DNA of 64,000 nucleotides from Nymphaea colorata (GCF_008831285.2 NC_045139.1:1682704-1746703); one strand, 5' to 3'; counted from the first letter of the stretch, positions 28,974-42,097 are shown. Notes: a model not told the origin generated them from the letters alone. Numbers and translations: made by a program.

Positions 28974-31900
28974 GTGAACCATTCTTTTATTTGTTAAATT
29001 GGAGACGCGCCGGTAGCTACGTCCCTTTTTTCCCATCTTCCTATTTATATATATGTTCACAAGACATTTTCTTGTGTTTTAAACGGTGATGCTTTGCTCG
29101 GATATAGTACGACTTGCTTAAAAGAATGAGATGAAAAGCCAAATATTTAAAAATAGAAAAAAAAAAAAGTAAAGTACGTAAGAAACTAATCACCCAAACA
29201 CAAAAAAAATAAGTAAATTTGTAATAAATAAAAATTAAAAAAATGAAAACAATCCGTTGGGCATTGAAAAAACCTTTAAAAAATGAATAAAATGAAGAAA
29301 GGGGGTACGGTTTGGTGTTTTTTTTAAGGTTTAAATGGGCGACTTATTTATCACATTTTCTCTCGTTTTAAATTGTGTGGGGTTCTGTGGTGTTGAATGT
29401 GCCGTATACTGCCAAATGGTTAAAAATTGAAAATCTGCCAATAGACTAAAACATAACAGCATATTAAAGTACAAAACACTCGTAGAAAAGTATGTTTTAG
29501 TTCATACATTATATTATTTTAATAATTTCCGTTGTGCAAAAGTTTCTACCTATAAACATCATCTGCGTTATAATTTCTATTTTTTGTACAGAATAATATT
29601 TCAAAAACTAGGTCATTCAACTTTTTTATTAACCAATGTCTCATTCTAATCTTTCTCTTTCTTTGGATGGTCATGTTAGGAATGAGGCAGAGCTAATTAA
29701 TTGCATTGTCAAAAGGTTGCTAACTGAAGTAAGAAAGCTTCCTTTCCTACTTCCCCAACACCTAATTGGCGTTGATGCTCATGTTCACGAAGTGAAGAAA
29801 TTACTTGGCAAATATTGCAGGACTGTACAATTCATTGGTATCCATGGGATGGGAGGCATTGGTAAAACAACAATTGTAAAGGCCATTTACAACGACCTAT
29901 TTCTTGAGTTTGAAGCTAGCAGCTTTCTTTTTAATATTAGGGAGAACTTTCAACAGCACAGAGAACTGGAGCTACAACGGCAGCTCACTAGTGACATCGT
30001 CAAAATCGAAGATCCACGAATATATAGCGTTGAACATGGGAAAATCATGATAAAGAACAGAATGAATTCCAAAAGGGTGCTAATTATCTTAGATGACGTT
30101 GACGGCAGGAACCAAGTAGATGCATTGGCTGGTGCAAGTGATTGGTTTGGACATGGAAGTGTGATCTTCATGACAACGAGAAACAAGAAGGTATTAAAAG
30201 AATGTGGTCTGAGTGAAGGTCAAATTTACAAGGTGAATGGTCTAAACTATGACCAATCATGTGACTTGCTTAAGTTTCATGCTTTTAAAGGTAGGGAACC
30301 AGAAAATGGTTGTCGTCAGCTGTTGGATGCATTTGTTAAAGGCAAAGGTAGCAGGGGGATACCATTGGCACTTGAAGTGATTGGATCCACTTTATCCCAA
30401 AGTGAAGTACAAGATTGGAAACATGTACTCAAGGACTTGCAAAATAATCCTGATCCTCACATTCAACAGCAATTGAGGATAAGCTATGATGGATTGAAGG
30501 AGGAACGACAGAGACAGATATTTCTGGATATCTCATGCTTCTTCATTGGTAAGGACAGAGAGAAGGCAACTCATATGTGGAAAGCATGTGATTGGTGTCC
30601 AGAACGTGTCATTCCTGACCTTTGTAGTAGGTCTCTTATTGACATAGATCAGCATGGGGAGTTTTCAATGCATGATGTCATCCGGGAAATGGGAAGGGAA
30701 ATAGTTCGTCAAGAAGCAGTCACCGAGTCTTGGATGAGAAGTAGGCAGTGGAGTTCACAACATATATTTCATCTGCTTCGGCGGACGGTCTCTCTCTCTC
30801 TATCTCTCTCTATCTATCTTTGTGTGTGTGTGATCAGTGCCAAAAGTTCAGATAGAGATTGCGGTTCTTTTAATTTGATTGACAACATTGTGAACTGGGC
30901 ATGAGAATTAACCCGGTGAAGTATAATTTCAGAGACTTTTTTATGCTTAAAGATCAAATTTTAGACAAGTGCAATGCACATGTTACACATAAAGGTACCT
31001 CACTCACAATCGTGAGTTATACACACTCTTCATCTCTTAGCTTCACACGCAAATGTGGAGCTTATTAAGTGAACCTACTTATAGGTGATCTGGATTGAAG
31101 TGATAGAATGTCCCACCACCTTCTGCAATTATTTTTTTGTATTTTACGAGAGGAGAGTGGGAAAACTGAGCTGCATTTTTCTTGAAGCTTCTTGTGACTA
31201 GGAAACTCCGGAGTCGCCAATGAGTCTTGCAGGATTCCTGCTCCAGTTGAAATGTTGCTATAACTCAATCTTGTCTGAGCTAAACTTGCCATTTTTTATC
31301 CAGGAGAAAAACAAACGTGTCAAAGGGATCGTGCTTCCGAAGAGCAGAAATGATTTTGAAGATAATGAAAGACGCTTCAGCGCCCAGTGCTTTGAACTAA
31401 TGCAGAGTCTGAGGATCCTTCATCTTGAGGGTGTAAGCTTTCAAGGCAATTTCAAGCATTTCCCTAGAGGTTTAAGATTGTTGGTATTGGAAAACTGTGG
31501 CTTCACTTCCCAGCCACATGATTTTGACATTGAGAATGTCGTGGTGCTTAATATGTCCGGCTGCAGTTTCATGGCTGAATGTTTCACTAATAAAGTCTTA
31601 AAGGGAAAAGTGGTAATACAAAGGAGTTCCTTCTGCTTTTCTTTTTTATTTCATGTGCTTGCTTTCGCAAACCAGAAGGTTAATGCTTAAAAATGTTGCA
31701 GGTACTCAGTAATTTGAAGTTTCTCAATCTTGCTCGGACGCAAATATCTAGCATTCCTGATTTTACCAATGTTCGTTGCCTCGAGCAACTGATACTTTGT
31801 GACTGCACAAAGTTAACTGACGTTCACGAATCTATTGGGGCACTGAAGAGCTTGTTGAGCTTGGACCTAGGAGGATGTAAGATTCTGAGCAAAATACCAG

Positions 31901-34039
31901 ATTCTGTTTGCGAATTAAGTTCTCTCAAGTCTTTTGATCTCCATCAATGTGACAAAGTTTTGTCTTTGCCTGAAAGTCTAGGGAATATGACTTCACTGGA
32001 GAAGCTTTATCTTGACATGACAAACATTGAAATCTTACCTGATTCAATAGGAAGTCTTACAAGTCTTCGAGTTCTGTCTTTGAAACATTGCAAGCTGAAA
32101 ACATTGCCTGCTTCCCTTCAAAATTTATTATGTTTACAACACCTGATAGTTGAGCACACTTTGGTGAACGGTTTAGAGAACAACATTTATTACACTGAGG
32201 AATCAGTTGAACTGCATGCCTCATCCATCGAATTGCTTGCTATACTACCAAACTTCTTTTGTAGAAGAATATGCAGACTTATTTTAACTGATCGTACAAA
32301 CAATAAGCTGCCAGATTGCGTGGAAAATATGATCAATCTTACCTCATTGGAGTTGCACTGCCAAGCGCTCATTAAATTTCCTCTCTGCATTGGCTTACTG
32401 AGAAGAATTAAGGAACTCAGGTTGGACTGTAGAGACCTTGAAAGTTTACCCGAGTCTATTGGTAGACTCAAGAAACTTGTCACCTTTGAAATTTTCTCCG
32501 ACAGTCTGAAAGTTCTTCCCGATTCACTCGGAGGATTAGAAAGTCTTGAAGTCTTGCTCATCGATTGCTGGAGTTTAAAATCTCTACCTAGCAGTATCAG
32601 ACATCTGGAAAATCTTCAAACGCTTCTGTTGTGTAGCCGGTACCTCAGTGACTTGCCTGCTTCAATCAGTTATCTGGGAAGACTTCAAAATTTGTTGTTA
32701 AGACGTTGCCGTAGTCTGCACAAGCTATCAGTTCCCCCCCTACCGCAGCAGGAAAGTCTGCAACATTCTGCTTTATCTCAGCCGGTCTCGTCAAAGAGAC
32801 CAGAACAGAGTGGGCATGGTTCAATTCCGCAACTTTGCTCTTCCTTGGTCTGTCTTGAAGCTTCTTACTGCACAGAACTGCGAGAAATAAACGTTTCAGA
32901 CTTCCAATCATTGTTGCACCTGGATCTTCGAGGTTCTAATTCCTTACCAGACATCCATGGTCTGGAAAATATTTCGAACAATTTGAAAAGCCTTGTTGTG
33001 CCCACTCCAACATGGGCCCGTAACGTCAACTTCAAAAAAAGATCTTTCAAGGTACATCTTTTCTCTTTAGTATCATATTGACCACTAGAGACGTTACCAT
33101 ATGCATTATTTTCGAGTACAAATAATAATCATATCAAGATTAAGCAGCTTGGAGCATTGTCATTGTTGGTCCTCTGTTTTGTAGCTATAGATCTTATAGA
33201 GCAAGATTAGGATACTGTGTGTGCCGTACATGTGGAGAACAGTCCCAGAGGCAATAATGCTAGTTATGTGGCATTAGAGTGTGAAAGGATAAGTTAAAAA
33301 TTTGATGCTACTTAAACAAATGCATCACGAATAAGAGACTTTACTTTTCTGTTTTATGCCAATTCCTTGGACAGCCAAAGGATAAGTTTATCACATTGTG
33401 CAGTATATCCTTCTTAGTAGTTTACTTTCTTTAGAAGCAAGGTTCCCCATCCACAAATGCTAGTAGTGCTTATCCAAGAGGAGAGCCTTAATTAAAAAAT
33501 TTACCTTACTGTCAATTCTAGAGGTTGTTCTTTTCAGATTCTTTTTAATGTATTGCTAACTAGTGCCTGCAAAACAGAGTCCACAATTTCCACGCTTGCT
33601 TATGTTTGCCATGGAATGTACTACAAGATATACCAGACGTAATCCATTTTTGCCCGAGCTCATTCTTCGTTGTGTCAAGGACTTTGAAGTTAGCCGAACA
33701 TTTGCGACGTCGTGGGTTCCACAAGGGGATCTGACTTTAGAGCTTCCAAAGGTTCCTCACGCCGCCAACCGCTGCTTGAGCAACGCGCAGTTCACCTTCG
33801 ATGGACTGACCTCTCCCATCTTGATATCAGTCATCGCAGACGACGGCAGTCTCGCGTTCGAGACCACAAGACATCTGGTGGACAGTAGCCTGAACTTAGG
33901 CGACGACGATGAGATCATCTTGCGATTAAGAGATATTGCTTCTGCCAGCATCAAAGTGACACCAGATATAGAATCGAAGATTACTGAATTTTCTGCCTCT
34001 TTTGAATGGGAGACGAAGAGGCTCGATGATATGGACTAG
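28416..34039 (+). CDS. TIR-NBS-LRR immune receptor (TNL), intact, 1239 aa
   Basis: Predicted exons 28416-28906, 29680-30787, 31304-31612, 31702-33051 and 33578-34039, with GT/AG ends, phases as in the 18168 paralogue, 3720 bases in all. The TIR domain follows a tandem duplication of nine codons (STKFEYDV twice, 28434-28485), with glutamate E94 in SRWCLKEI. NBS: P-loop GMGGIGKTT 220-228, kinase-2 LIILDDVD, RNBS-B FMTTRN, GIPLAL, RNBS-D FLDISCFF, MHD 494-496. LRR exons encode about 14 repeats. The first LRR exon is 16 codons shorter than in the paralogue. The final exon gives a 153-residue post-LRR domain, shorter at its start than the 178 residues of the sister gene. Expected role: cytoplasmic/nuclear receptor that triggers TIR NADase-dependent immunity. 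A possible AATAAA signal is at 34074-34079. Confidence 0.9.
28434..28487 (+). repeat. 27-bp in-frame tandem duplication before the TIR domain
   Basis: TCAACAAAATTTGAGTATGA is repeated at a 27-base spacing, giving two copies of STKFEYDV. All other TIR exons in the window have one. It lengthens the N-terminus by nine residues without breaking the frame. Confidence 0.9.
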
Positions 34040-35472
34040 CTAGCTGCACCATTTCAGCTTCAGCACTTGAGTTAATAAAATATGACCATCTTGCCTTTGT
34101 CATGCGTAGATAAAATAAGTTCTTACTTTGAAATACTTTTGATTCTCTTTTCTATGTATTCTCGATTCTTCTTTGCTCAAGATTAACAGCGCTACAGTAC
34201 TTGATAAAGATCCTTTCTACTTTTTCTTGGGCCTGATTTATTGGATGCCAACTGACATCGTTCAATCATGTTATTGACATTGTGGACCTTCATCGATAGA
34301 ATGGCCATCTCTTCATATATATGCTCGTACACTTGAGCTTGATATCTGCATTATCGGTAACCATTACTTAGATCTATCATGATCTTCATTGTCGTGATCT
34401 TTACCATGCATCGTAATCTCCTCAGCGTCATCTTCAATGCCGCCATCTATGTTGCATCATTTGTTTATTGTTTTCAGTTCTATGTTATGGCGTTAAAGTC
34501 TACGACAATTCTGAAGCACAGAGCACGGCCTGCAGACTGCAGTATTGGCAGCTCAGCATTTTTATGCAAGAAGCCCAAAACTGTTCGTCTGCTCGAACTC
34601 TTACCGATCCAAACCTAAACGAAGAAAACGAATGGAACTCATCGGTAAACCTACATGTAATATGTAAGACGTTGGTCCTTCGTAACGCATAAAACGTGTA
34701 TGAACTTCAAATTAATATCTAGTGTGTGCAGTCTCTTTTTATATATAAAAGGAAATTAATGGTAGACATTAAACTTAAAAGATCCTCGTTGTTGTGAAGA
34801 ACAGTTGTTGGATCATCATAGGTTTTTCTTTTCCTCGTTGTCAATCATAATTGAAATAAATGAAAATAAGCTTGATCTACACTATTTTTAAATCTAATAT
34901 GTTTCTTAATTTCGAAGGACCACAAACTTTTGAAAAGAAGCATAAAGTACCAATGCCTGTGCGAGAGATGCCATGGAGATGCTTTGGAAAGTTTATTTCA
35001 AGCCTATTTGACTTATTCGCACGGATCGTGTGCAGAAGGTGGTTTGTGAGAAATGCACACTTCGGGCACTTCAAATTGCCGGCAATGATCTCCAGCGATT
35101 TGAACTTCTAAAGCGAAAGACTTTTAAATTTCGTATAAAAACGGATTTGAACTTGCAAAAGTGGTTTTCCATTCTTAATCTGTCTAGCGATGACGTTCTC
35201 TCTTAGGCAGTCTTTGCATGACCTCGGTGAAGGTTTGATCCAATTTTGGTAAATATTTCTGTCCATCTCTCATATATTTGTCTCCATCTCCCTTCTAGTT
35301 AAATAGTTGATGTTTGTCGACAAGGATACCAGATTGATTGGTAGTTATTTTTGCTGATTCTCCAAGATGTTCAGGCTTTTCAGTTTTTTTATATTGTATT
35401 AGACGTGTAAATTTGATGTCATGTTTTTTGAAATTTATTTTAGAAAACAAGACTTATCGACTTGATTTTATC
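34040..35472. other. TNL 3' flank and intergenic DNA
   Basis: 34040-34960 is the conserved TNL 3' flank (partners 16007-16990 and 45790-46200). Beyond 34960 no gene or clear repeat is visible up to the TRIM element. Confidence 0.55.
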
Positions 35473-35922
35473 TGTAACAACCCGACTCACTCTCGGGCTC
35501 GGGCCCCTGGTTCGGCGGATCCAAACCCGCCCCCTACTAGTTTCGGTTTCAATCTTAAAAAGGTTATGAAACAGGACAATCATCTCATTAAAGCCCCCCT
35601 TTATAAGTCATTAAAGATCTCTTACAATCTTCGATACCAAACTAAACTTATGGGGTGTTACAATCCACCCCCCTTAAGGCACCCGCGTTCGCGCGTGTGG
35701 GACCCCAGGTCCGAGTGTTGAACCGGCTCTGATACCACTGTAACAACCCGACCCACTCTCGGGCCCCTGGATCGACGGATCCCAACCTGCCCCCTAGCAG
35801 TTTCGCTTTCAATCTTAAAAAGTCTAGGAACCAGGACAATCATCTCATTAAAGCCTCCCTTTATAAGTCCTTGAAGATCCCTCACAATTTTCGATACGAG
35901 ACTAAACTTTTAGAGTGTTACA
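35473..35922 (-). mobile_element. TRIM-like miniature LTR retrotransposon, 450 bp
   Basis: Two direct repeats, 35473-35662 (190 bp) and 35739-35922 (184 bp), each begin TGTAACAACCC and end GTGTTACA on the plus strand. The 76-bp middle holds, in minus orientation, a primer-binding site TGGTATCAGAGC (35726-35737, complementary to the 3' end of initiator methionine tRNA) one base from the LTR, and a purine tract AAGGGGGGTGGAT next to the other LTR (about 35663-35675). Flanks TTATC and TTAGC match at four of five bases. There is no coding capacity, so it would depend on enzymes from other elements. No 5S-like promoter was seen, so it is probably not Cassandra. Confidence 0.88.
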
Positions 35923-36409
35923 TTAGCTGTTATTGAACACCTACTTATAACCTTTTATATGTCAAACTCTTTTATTCCTTATTTTACATGTCTTATGAAT
36001 TGAGAGTCAATTGTCAAGAATTTCTTTTTTTTTTTTGTGCAAACACAAGAACTAACAAACAAAAAGAAAAAAAAAACATTGAACCCCTTCATAAAATCCT
36101 ATTGTGCTTTGGAGAAATATGTTTTTTATTTTGTTTTTAGGTTTTTCAAGTTGAAAACTATATCTCTATATTTAAATTTAATAAAAATATACATAAGTAG
36201 TTATTCATATAATATAGTTGTCAAATCATTTTTACTTTCTTATTTTTATTTTTTTTATTTTTAATGATATTGTATATTTTAAAATTTATAAGTAATGCTT
36301 ACTCTTCACATCACCATATTAGCTCAACGCATCGCTTTGCATGAATGCACTTTAGCATTTGTAAATATATTTAATTCACTTGCCAAGCTGTTCACATGAG
36401 CCTGCACCT
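35923..36409. other. Very AT-rich intergenic DNA
   Basis: Poly-T and poly-A rich. The open frame at 36037-36264 is compositional (Lys/Phe/Tyr-rich) and not supported as a gene. Confidence 0.5.
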
Positions 36410-37440
36410 TATAAGCAGCTTCCGGACGTTTACTTAAAAGTGGAAGCCAGGAAAAAGGGTTCATCGTCGTTGGCAGTCAAAAGGATGCTTGTGTTAATTA
36501 TCTACAAATTAAACTCGAACAAGAAATTAGCCCTATTCTTGAAGTTGTTAGGTTGCTAAATATTTATGTTAATGTAAATGAAAGTAGAGAATGGGATAAA
36601 CTTGACCCTGACAAACAAGTTTTTAATTTAGGTTTTCCTATTCACTGAATTTTGTTGTTCTGATTTTTTTTTTTCTATTTTCTCCTTTGCCGTTCTGTAT
36701 ATATTCATTTGTCCTTAATGAAATTTAGGGAACTGCAGCGTCGTGCAATCCATCAAAAAGTTGCCTGGCCCCGTGGCCCGGCTCGATTATAACAAAAAAC
36801 AGTTTTTATATTATAAAATATTTGTTTAATATAAAATATATTTTTTAAATATAAAACATATTTTTAAATATAAAATATATTTTATTAATAATAAAAATTA
36901 TTTTTCTAATATTAATGAGATAGGTCGGCCCCTACTGGGCTCCCACCCTACCCATTCTCTATGCCTACCGCCTACGGCCTCTTCAGTTTTTTTTTATTTT
37001 TTTAATCCTAACTCATATTTAAAAAATTTCAAAAATTTTTTAAAGATGTTAAAATTTTTAAACAATAACGTAGTTGCTCCGACAAAAATTTCGTAACTCT
37101 TACCCGTGATCAGCAGCATTTCCCGTTTTACAGTTAGTGCTCTACTTGGGTTGTTAGGAATATCACTTATTATATTACTTACTGTAATATTATAATTTCA
37201 ATTATATGCTGTCTCCCTTCCACTACCATCTTTCTACCTTATTGGTGTTATCTTTCCCATCTTGGCCAACTCTATTTCACATCGATACGAGTTATGTGCA
37301 TATTTTGTGTACAACAAAATTCTGTACATAATGACCAAAATATTATTGAAAAAACTACAAAAAAAAAGTTTTCAAAAGACAAAAAGAGAATTACAAAAAT
37401 ATTGTTTTATATATATATATTATCAAAAAGCTACTAACTT
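36410..37440. repeat. Paralogous copy of 5098-6500 (without the hAT-like insert)
   Basis: Collinear with 5098-5419 and 5797-6500. Keeps the uninterrupted target of the hAT-like insertion at 36695-36702. An AT-rich tandem stretch at 36800-36905 (repeats of AATATAAAATATATTTT) replaces part of the left copy. No TIR exon follows directly. Confidence 0.75.
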
Positions 37441-38007
37441 GACCAAAGTACCCTAAAGAGAGTCATAGGAGATGCACCAAAAGTTTTTAAGTAAGCCAAT
37501 TGCTAGTGCCGATGAATATATATATATACTTGTCTTTTGGTCGTTGGTGGCAGCATGGCCATGATTTTTTTTTTTTGTAGGTGTTTGAGGGCCCGGGGCT
37601 TCATTTTAATTTGCTCCACCATTCATTTTCCAAGTCCACCATCTTCACTTCCCTAAATTGCCAGTGAGAGTCTCCAGCCTGTTGGATAAATTGCATGAAT
37701 ACCGACTTGAGTCCGTCTACTTCGTCCGATTCTAATGCCAGTTGGATCAATTGTTTGAAGTGTGACTCCGCTTCTAATTTCTTCATGTTGAAGTTTAACA
37801 TATAAATCGTTCAAAAATTTTCAATACTGTAGATGCAGTGCTCAAAACTGCATATCATGAGATTGACATGTTGAATTTTTATTTTCAAAAAATGAAAAAA
37901 AATCATATATATATATATATATATGTACATGATACTACCCTTGAATCGATTGCTTGGAAAAGCTAGGATGATACAGTTGCAACTTTGGCAATGTTCTTTG
38001 AATCTAT
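37441..38007. other. Intergenic; weak minus-strand open frame
   Basis: 37450-37540 is the tail of the dispersed repeat. A 66-codon minus frame (37601-37801) has a protein-like composition (MLNFNMKKLEAESHFKQLI...) and could be a fragment of a longer gene. I recognise no family and it lacks neighbouring exons. (TA)n at 37905-37924. Confidence 0.35.
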
Positions 38008-38099
38008 CCCAGATATTAAAGCAAATGAAAAACAAAATCCCAGATATTAAAGCAAATGAAAAACAAAATCCCAGATATTAAAGCAAATGAAAAACAAAA
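38008..38099. repeat. 31-bp minisatellite, three copies
   Basis: The 31-base unit, beginning CCCAGATATTAAAGCAAATG, occurs three times head to tail with no mismatches in the full copies. It is not near any recognised gene. Confidence 0.95.
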
Positions 38100-39300
38100 G
38101 GAGGTTCACGAATGACCCAATTTTTGGGCCGACTTATGTAACACGTACAAAGTGTTTTGTTTACCAAATGACCCGTTATGGGCAGATTCATGGACACATA
38201 ATTTTACCAAAGTGTCATAATCTTTGGGTGTAAATTAATGAAATAATTATAAAGTGTTCCATCTACCAAAGAATCATAGATGCCAAAGATCACTATAACA
38301 ATCATGGATTCCTTTACTATTTCCATCTGAAAATGAGACAAGCATTACTTCCCGTGGATCTTGCATAGGAGCTTTTGAGATTCAAGATAAGCTTTTGAGA
38401 TTTATCCATTATTGTTTCTGAATGTTATTTCTAAGTTGGGGTCATGACCTCTAGCCTCATTTTCAGGAAAAAAAAAAAAAATCTGTGTAACTTCCTAAAA
38501 TGTTTTTGTTTATCCATATAAAAATTTAAAAAATCATATTTCAGCTTCCATTAAAATTTAGAACCATAATTTGGCCAACCCAATAAAAATTTCCTAACTC
38601 CTTAAAGCATTTCCCGTTTTACAATTAATGCCATGCATGCATGTGGTAGTTGGAATATCAATGATATGCCATCTCCCTTCCAAGTTCCAAGTTCCAACCA
38701 CCTTTCTACTTAACATATAATATTCCAATGACGCCTTGTTCTTCGTCTCTTCCCAATTATATTTGGCACCCACTTTCCCAAGTTCTGGAGGAAACTGGAG
38801 ATTTTTATTCAGTCTAGCTAATATTCGAGTTATTGGAGGACGCACCCTAAGAAGAGAAGCTAGAAGAATTCCAAGTATTGGGTTTGGTAAGGTTTTGGGG
38901 CTTCAAAATGATTTCAGAATTGCTATTTCAGAAACTGAGCTTATTCTTGAGGTTATTAGATTGCTAAAAATATTTATATTAATGTAAATGACAGTAGAGA
39001 ATGAGATAAAATTCTTGATATATAGTTTTTTTATGTTAGGTTTCTCATTCTCTGATTTTATTTAAACTAAGCTCGTACTTTTACTTTTGATCTGCCCACC
39101 TTCCATTAGAAGCAGGGGAAGAGTCAGGGGGCGGCAGGGTCATTGGCCCCCAGCCTCTGCAGATTCTCATAAAAAAATTGTACTTGTAACTTTCAAAAAT
39201 TCTAACTTTTTTATATAAAAATTTTGAAAAATTAGACTTTAGCTTCTATTAAAATTTTAAAACTATATAATTTAGTCTACTGATCAACATTGCCTAACTC
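38100..39300. repeat. Partial TNL upstream block and gene relic
   Basis: 38620-38800 is a TNL leader copy. It switches at about 38800 to the relic peptide block seen at 4035 and 17455 (VIGGRTLRREARRIPSIG, then ISETELILEVIRLL). 39070-39300 is intergenic. The junction inside the leader suggests a recombination point. Confidence 0.5.
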
Positions 39301-39633
39301 GGCCTGTGATTAGAAGCATTTTCCGTTTTACGATTAGTGCTCTATATGGGGTGGTTGGAACATCCTCTCTGTAATAATATAATTTCAATGACACGCCATC
39401 GTCCCTTCCGCCATCTTTCTACGCTATATATAATCCCATTGGTATCTTCTTCTGCATCCCTGGCCAATTATGTTTCACACACATTATCGCAAGATCTAGA
39501 GGAAACTGGTAAAGCTTCTCCTCGAGCGGAAGAAAGGGATAAAGATACTAATGTCATGCCCGGTCGTTCCGAAAGAAGGTAACAAATAGGCAAGCAAACT
39601 GTTGGAGGAATCGACACTTGTCTTGAAGGTGAA
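39301..39633 (+). promoter_or_regulatory. Promoter and leader copy of TNL unit 4
   Basis: Carries the CTATATATAAT box (39424-39434) and the conserved leader up to the ATG at 39634, about 200 bases downstream. The gene it serves is a pseudogene. Confidence 0.5.
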
Positions 39634-40124
39634 ATGGAAGCATCGTCATCGTCAACAAAATTTGAGTTCGATATATTTTTGAGCTTCAGAGGGACGGACA
39701 ATCGAAAGGGGTTTACTGGCCATCTATATGATCGCCTGAAGCTTCACGGCATATCGGCCTTCAAGGACAGTGATGACCTTGAAAAAGGCCAAGAGATCAA
39801 TAAATTGTTGAACTTCCATGATCTTTCTACCCATCTTTTCAAAGAGGTATGCGGAGTCGAGATGGTGTTTGAAGGAGATCAGCATGATGGTGCCATGCGG
39901 GAGACTCATCATTCCCGTGTTCTTCGATGTAGAACCTGCGGAGGTTTGTGATCAAATTGAACATTTTGCTCCTGCTTTTGAACTATACAAAAGGGATGCC
40001 AACATGGACCAGTAGGAGGTGAGCAATTGGAGACGCACCTTAAAGACAGTGAGCAAGTTAAGTGGTTTCCATCTCAAGAATGACACAGACGGTATGGAAT
40101 CTCTCTCTTTCTCTTCTCTTTGAT

Positions 40125-40325
40125 ATATATATATGTATATATATATAGAGGAAGTGAACCGTGCTTTTATTTGTCAAATTGGAGACGTGCCGGTGCCTAC
40201 CTCCCTTTTTTTCCCCAACTTCCTATAATATATATATAAGTGAACCATGCTTTTGTTTGTCAAATTGGAGACGTGCCGGCGCCTACCTCCCTTTTTTTCC
40301 CCAGTTTCCTATATATATATATATA
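40125..40325. repeat. ~100-bp tandem duplication in the TIR intron
   Basis: The segment containing GTGAACC-TGCTTTT-TTTGTC, GGAGACGTGCCGG and CTACCTCCCTTTTTTTCCCC occurs twice in a row with small differences and intervening (TA)n. The paralogous intron at 28970-29040 has it once. Confidence 0.8.
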
Positions 40326-42051
40326 ATATAGTGAAATATAAATTCCCAAGCGTTTTGGTCTACTTGTCTAATTATACATAGCAATCAAATTTTAGTCAAG
40401 AGCAATACACATAATACAAGTCAAAGAAGCCTACATAATGCTACCTCACTCACAATAGTGAGTTCTACACTCTTATTCTCTTAGCTTCACACGCAGATGT
40501 GAAGCTTATTAATTGAACCTACTTATAGGTGATCAGGGATGAAGTGATGGAACGTCCGACCACCTTCTGCAATATTTGTTGTATTTTACGGGAGGAGAAT
40601 GGGAAAACGAGCTGCATTTTTCTTGAAGCTTATTGTGACTAGCAAACTTCAGAGTCGCCAATGATGCTGGATTCTTGCTCCAGTTGAAACTTGAAAGGCT
40701 GCTATAACTGAATGTCTGAGCTAAACTTGCGTCTTTTTATCCAGGTGGCGAACGAACATGTCAAAGGCATCATGCTTCCTAAATGCATAAATGATTTTGA
40801 TGATACTGACAGAAGCAGCCTCCAAAACAAAGCAACAGGTCAAAGATCAAATCTAGAGAAATGCTTCTGTGCCCAGTGTTTTGAACTAATGCAAAGTCTG
40901 AGGATTCTTCATCTTGAGGGCATAAGCTTTGAAGGCAATTTCCAGCATTTTCTTAAAGGTTTGAGATGGTTGGCGTTGGAAAACTGTGGTTTCACTTCCC
41001 CGCCTCCTGATTTTGTCCTTGAGAAAGTTACAGTGCTTGATATGTCCGGCTGCAGTCTCTTGGCTGAATGTTTTACTAATAATTCCTTAAAGGGAAAGCT
41101 GGTAATACATAGAGGGAGTTCCTTGTGCTTTTCTTTTTTATATCATGTACCTGCTTTCGCAAAACCTGAAGGTTTAATGCTTAAAAATTTTGCAGGTCCT
41201 CCGTAATTTGAAATTTCTGAGTCTTGCTCGGACTGCGATATCCATCACTCCTGATTTCACCAATGTCCATTGCCTCGAGCAACTGATACTTAGTGACTGC
41301 ACAAAGTTAACTAAGGTTGACGATCTTGAAGCTTCTGACTGCACTCAACTGAGAGAAATAAACATTTCCGACCTCCAATCGTTGATGAAGCTGGATCTTC
41401 GAGGTTCTGATTTGTTAGAAGACATCCACGGTCTGGAAAATATTTCGAATAATTTGGAAAGTCTTGTTTTGCCCAATCCAGCATGTGCCCTTAGCGACAA
41501 CTTCAATGAAAGTTTTTTCAAGGTACAATATCTTTTCTCTTTAGTATCGTATTGACCACCATGGACGTTATCATATGCATTATTTTCTTGCTTAGAAATA
41601 ATATTCATCTCAAGATTATGCAGCTTGGAGCATTGTCACTGATGGTCCTCAGTTCTGTAGCTCTAGATCTGATAGAGCATGTGGAGGATAGTGTGTCTGA
41701 CATACATGGGGAGGACTGTCCCAGAGGCAATAAAGCTAGTTATATCTGGGCATTAGAGTGTCAAATAACCATAATAAAGTTGTCATATCTGGGCGATACC
41801 GTCGCGCCTTTACGGCAAGGGTCGGCCTGACACAGGAAGACGCCGATAACATCAGCTAAAGATTTGGTACTAATCAAACAAATGCATCATGAATAGGTGA
41901 CTTTACCTTTTTGTTTTAGGCCAATCCTTGGACAGGCGAAGGATAAGTTTATCACATTTGGCAGTTTGTCCTTCTTGGTAGTTTACTTTCTTTAGAAGCA
42001 AGTTTTCTCTATCTATTAGTGCTAGAACCGCAGCTTCTCCAAGAAACGAGC

Positions 42052-42054
<3 letters not shown>

Positions 42055-42096
<42 letters not shown>
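42055..42096. repeat. (TA)n microsatellite in TNL intron
   Basis: About 42 bases of TA repeat in the last intron of the pseudogene. The paralogous intron before 45203 has an equivalent (TA)n with CATA interruptions near 45080-45120. Confidence 0.9.

Positions 42097-42097
<1 letters not shown>

Noticed and set aside
28872..29060. Short frames rich in repeated Ile-Tyr
   Set aside because: These are translations of (TA)n microsatellites, as also at 2652, 12939 and 14038.
35726..35737. tRNA-like sequence
   Set aside because: Only 12 bases complementary to a tRNA 3' end. It is a primer-binding site, with no cloverleaf around it.
35473..35922. Cassandra-type TRIM carrying a 5S RNA-like promoter
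   Set aside because: No 5S A-box/C-box words were found in either LTR.
37601..37801. 66-codon minus open frame with protein-like composition
   Set aside because: No family recognised and no flanking exons. Kept only as a note in the intergenic entry.
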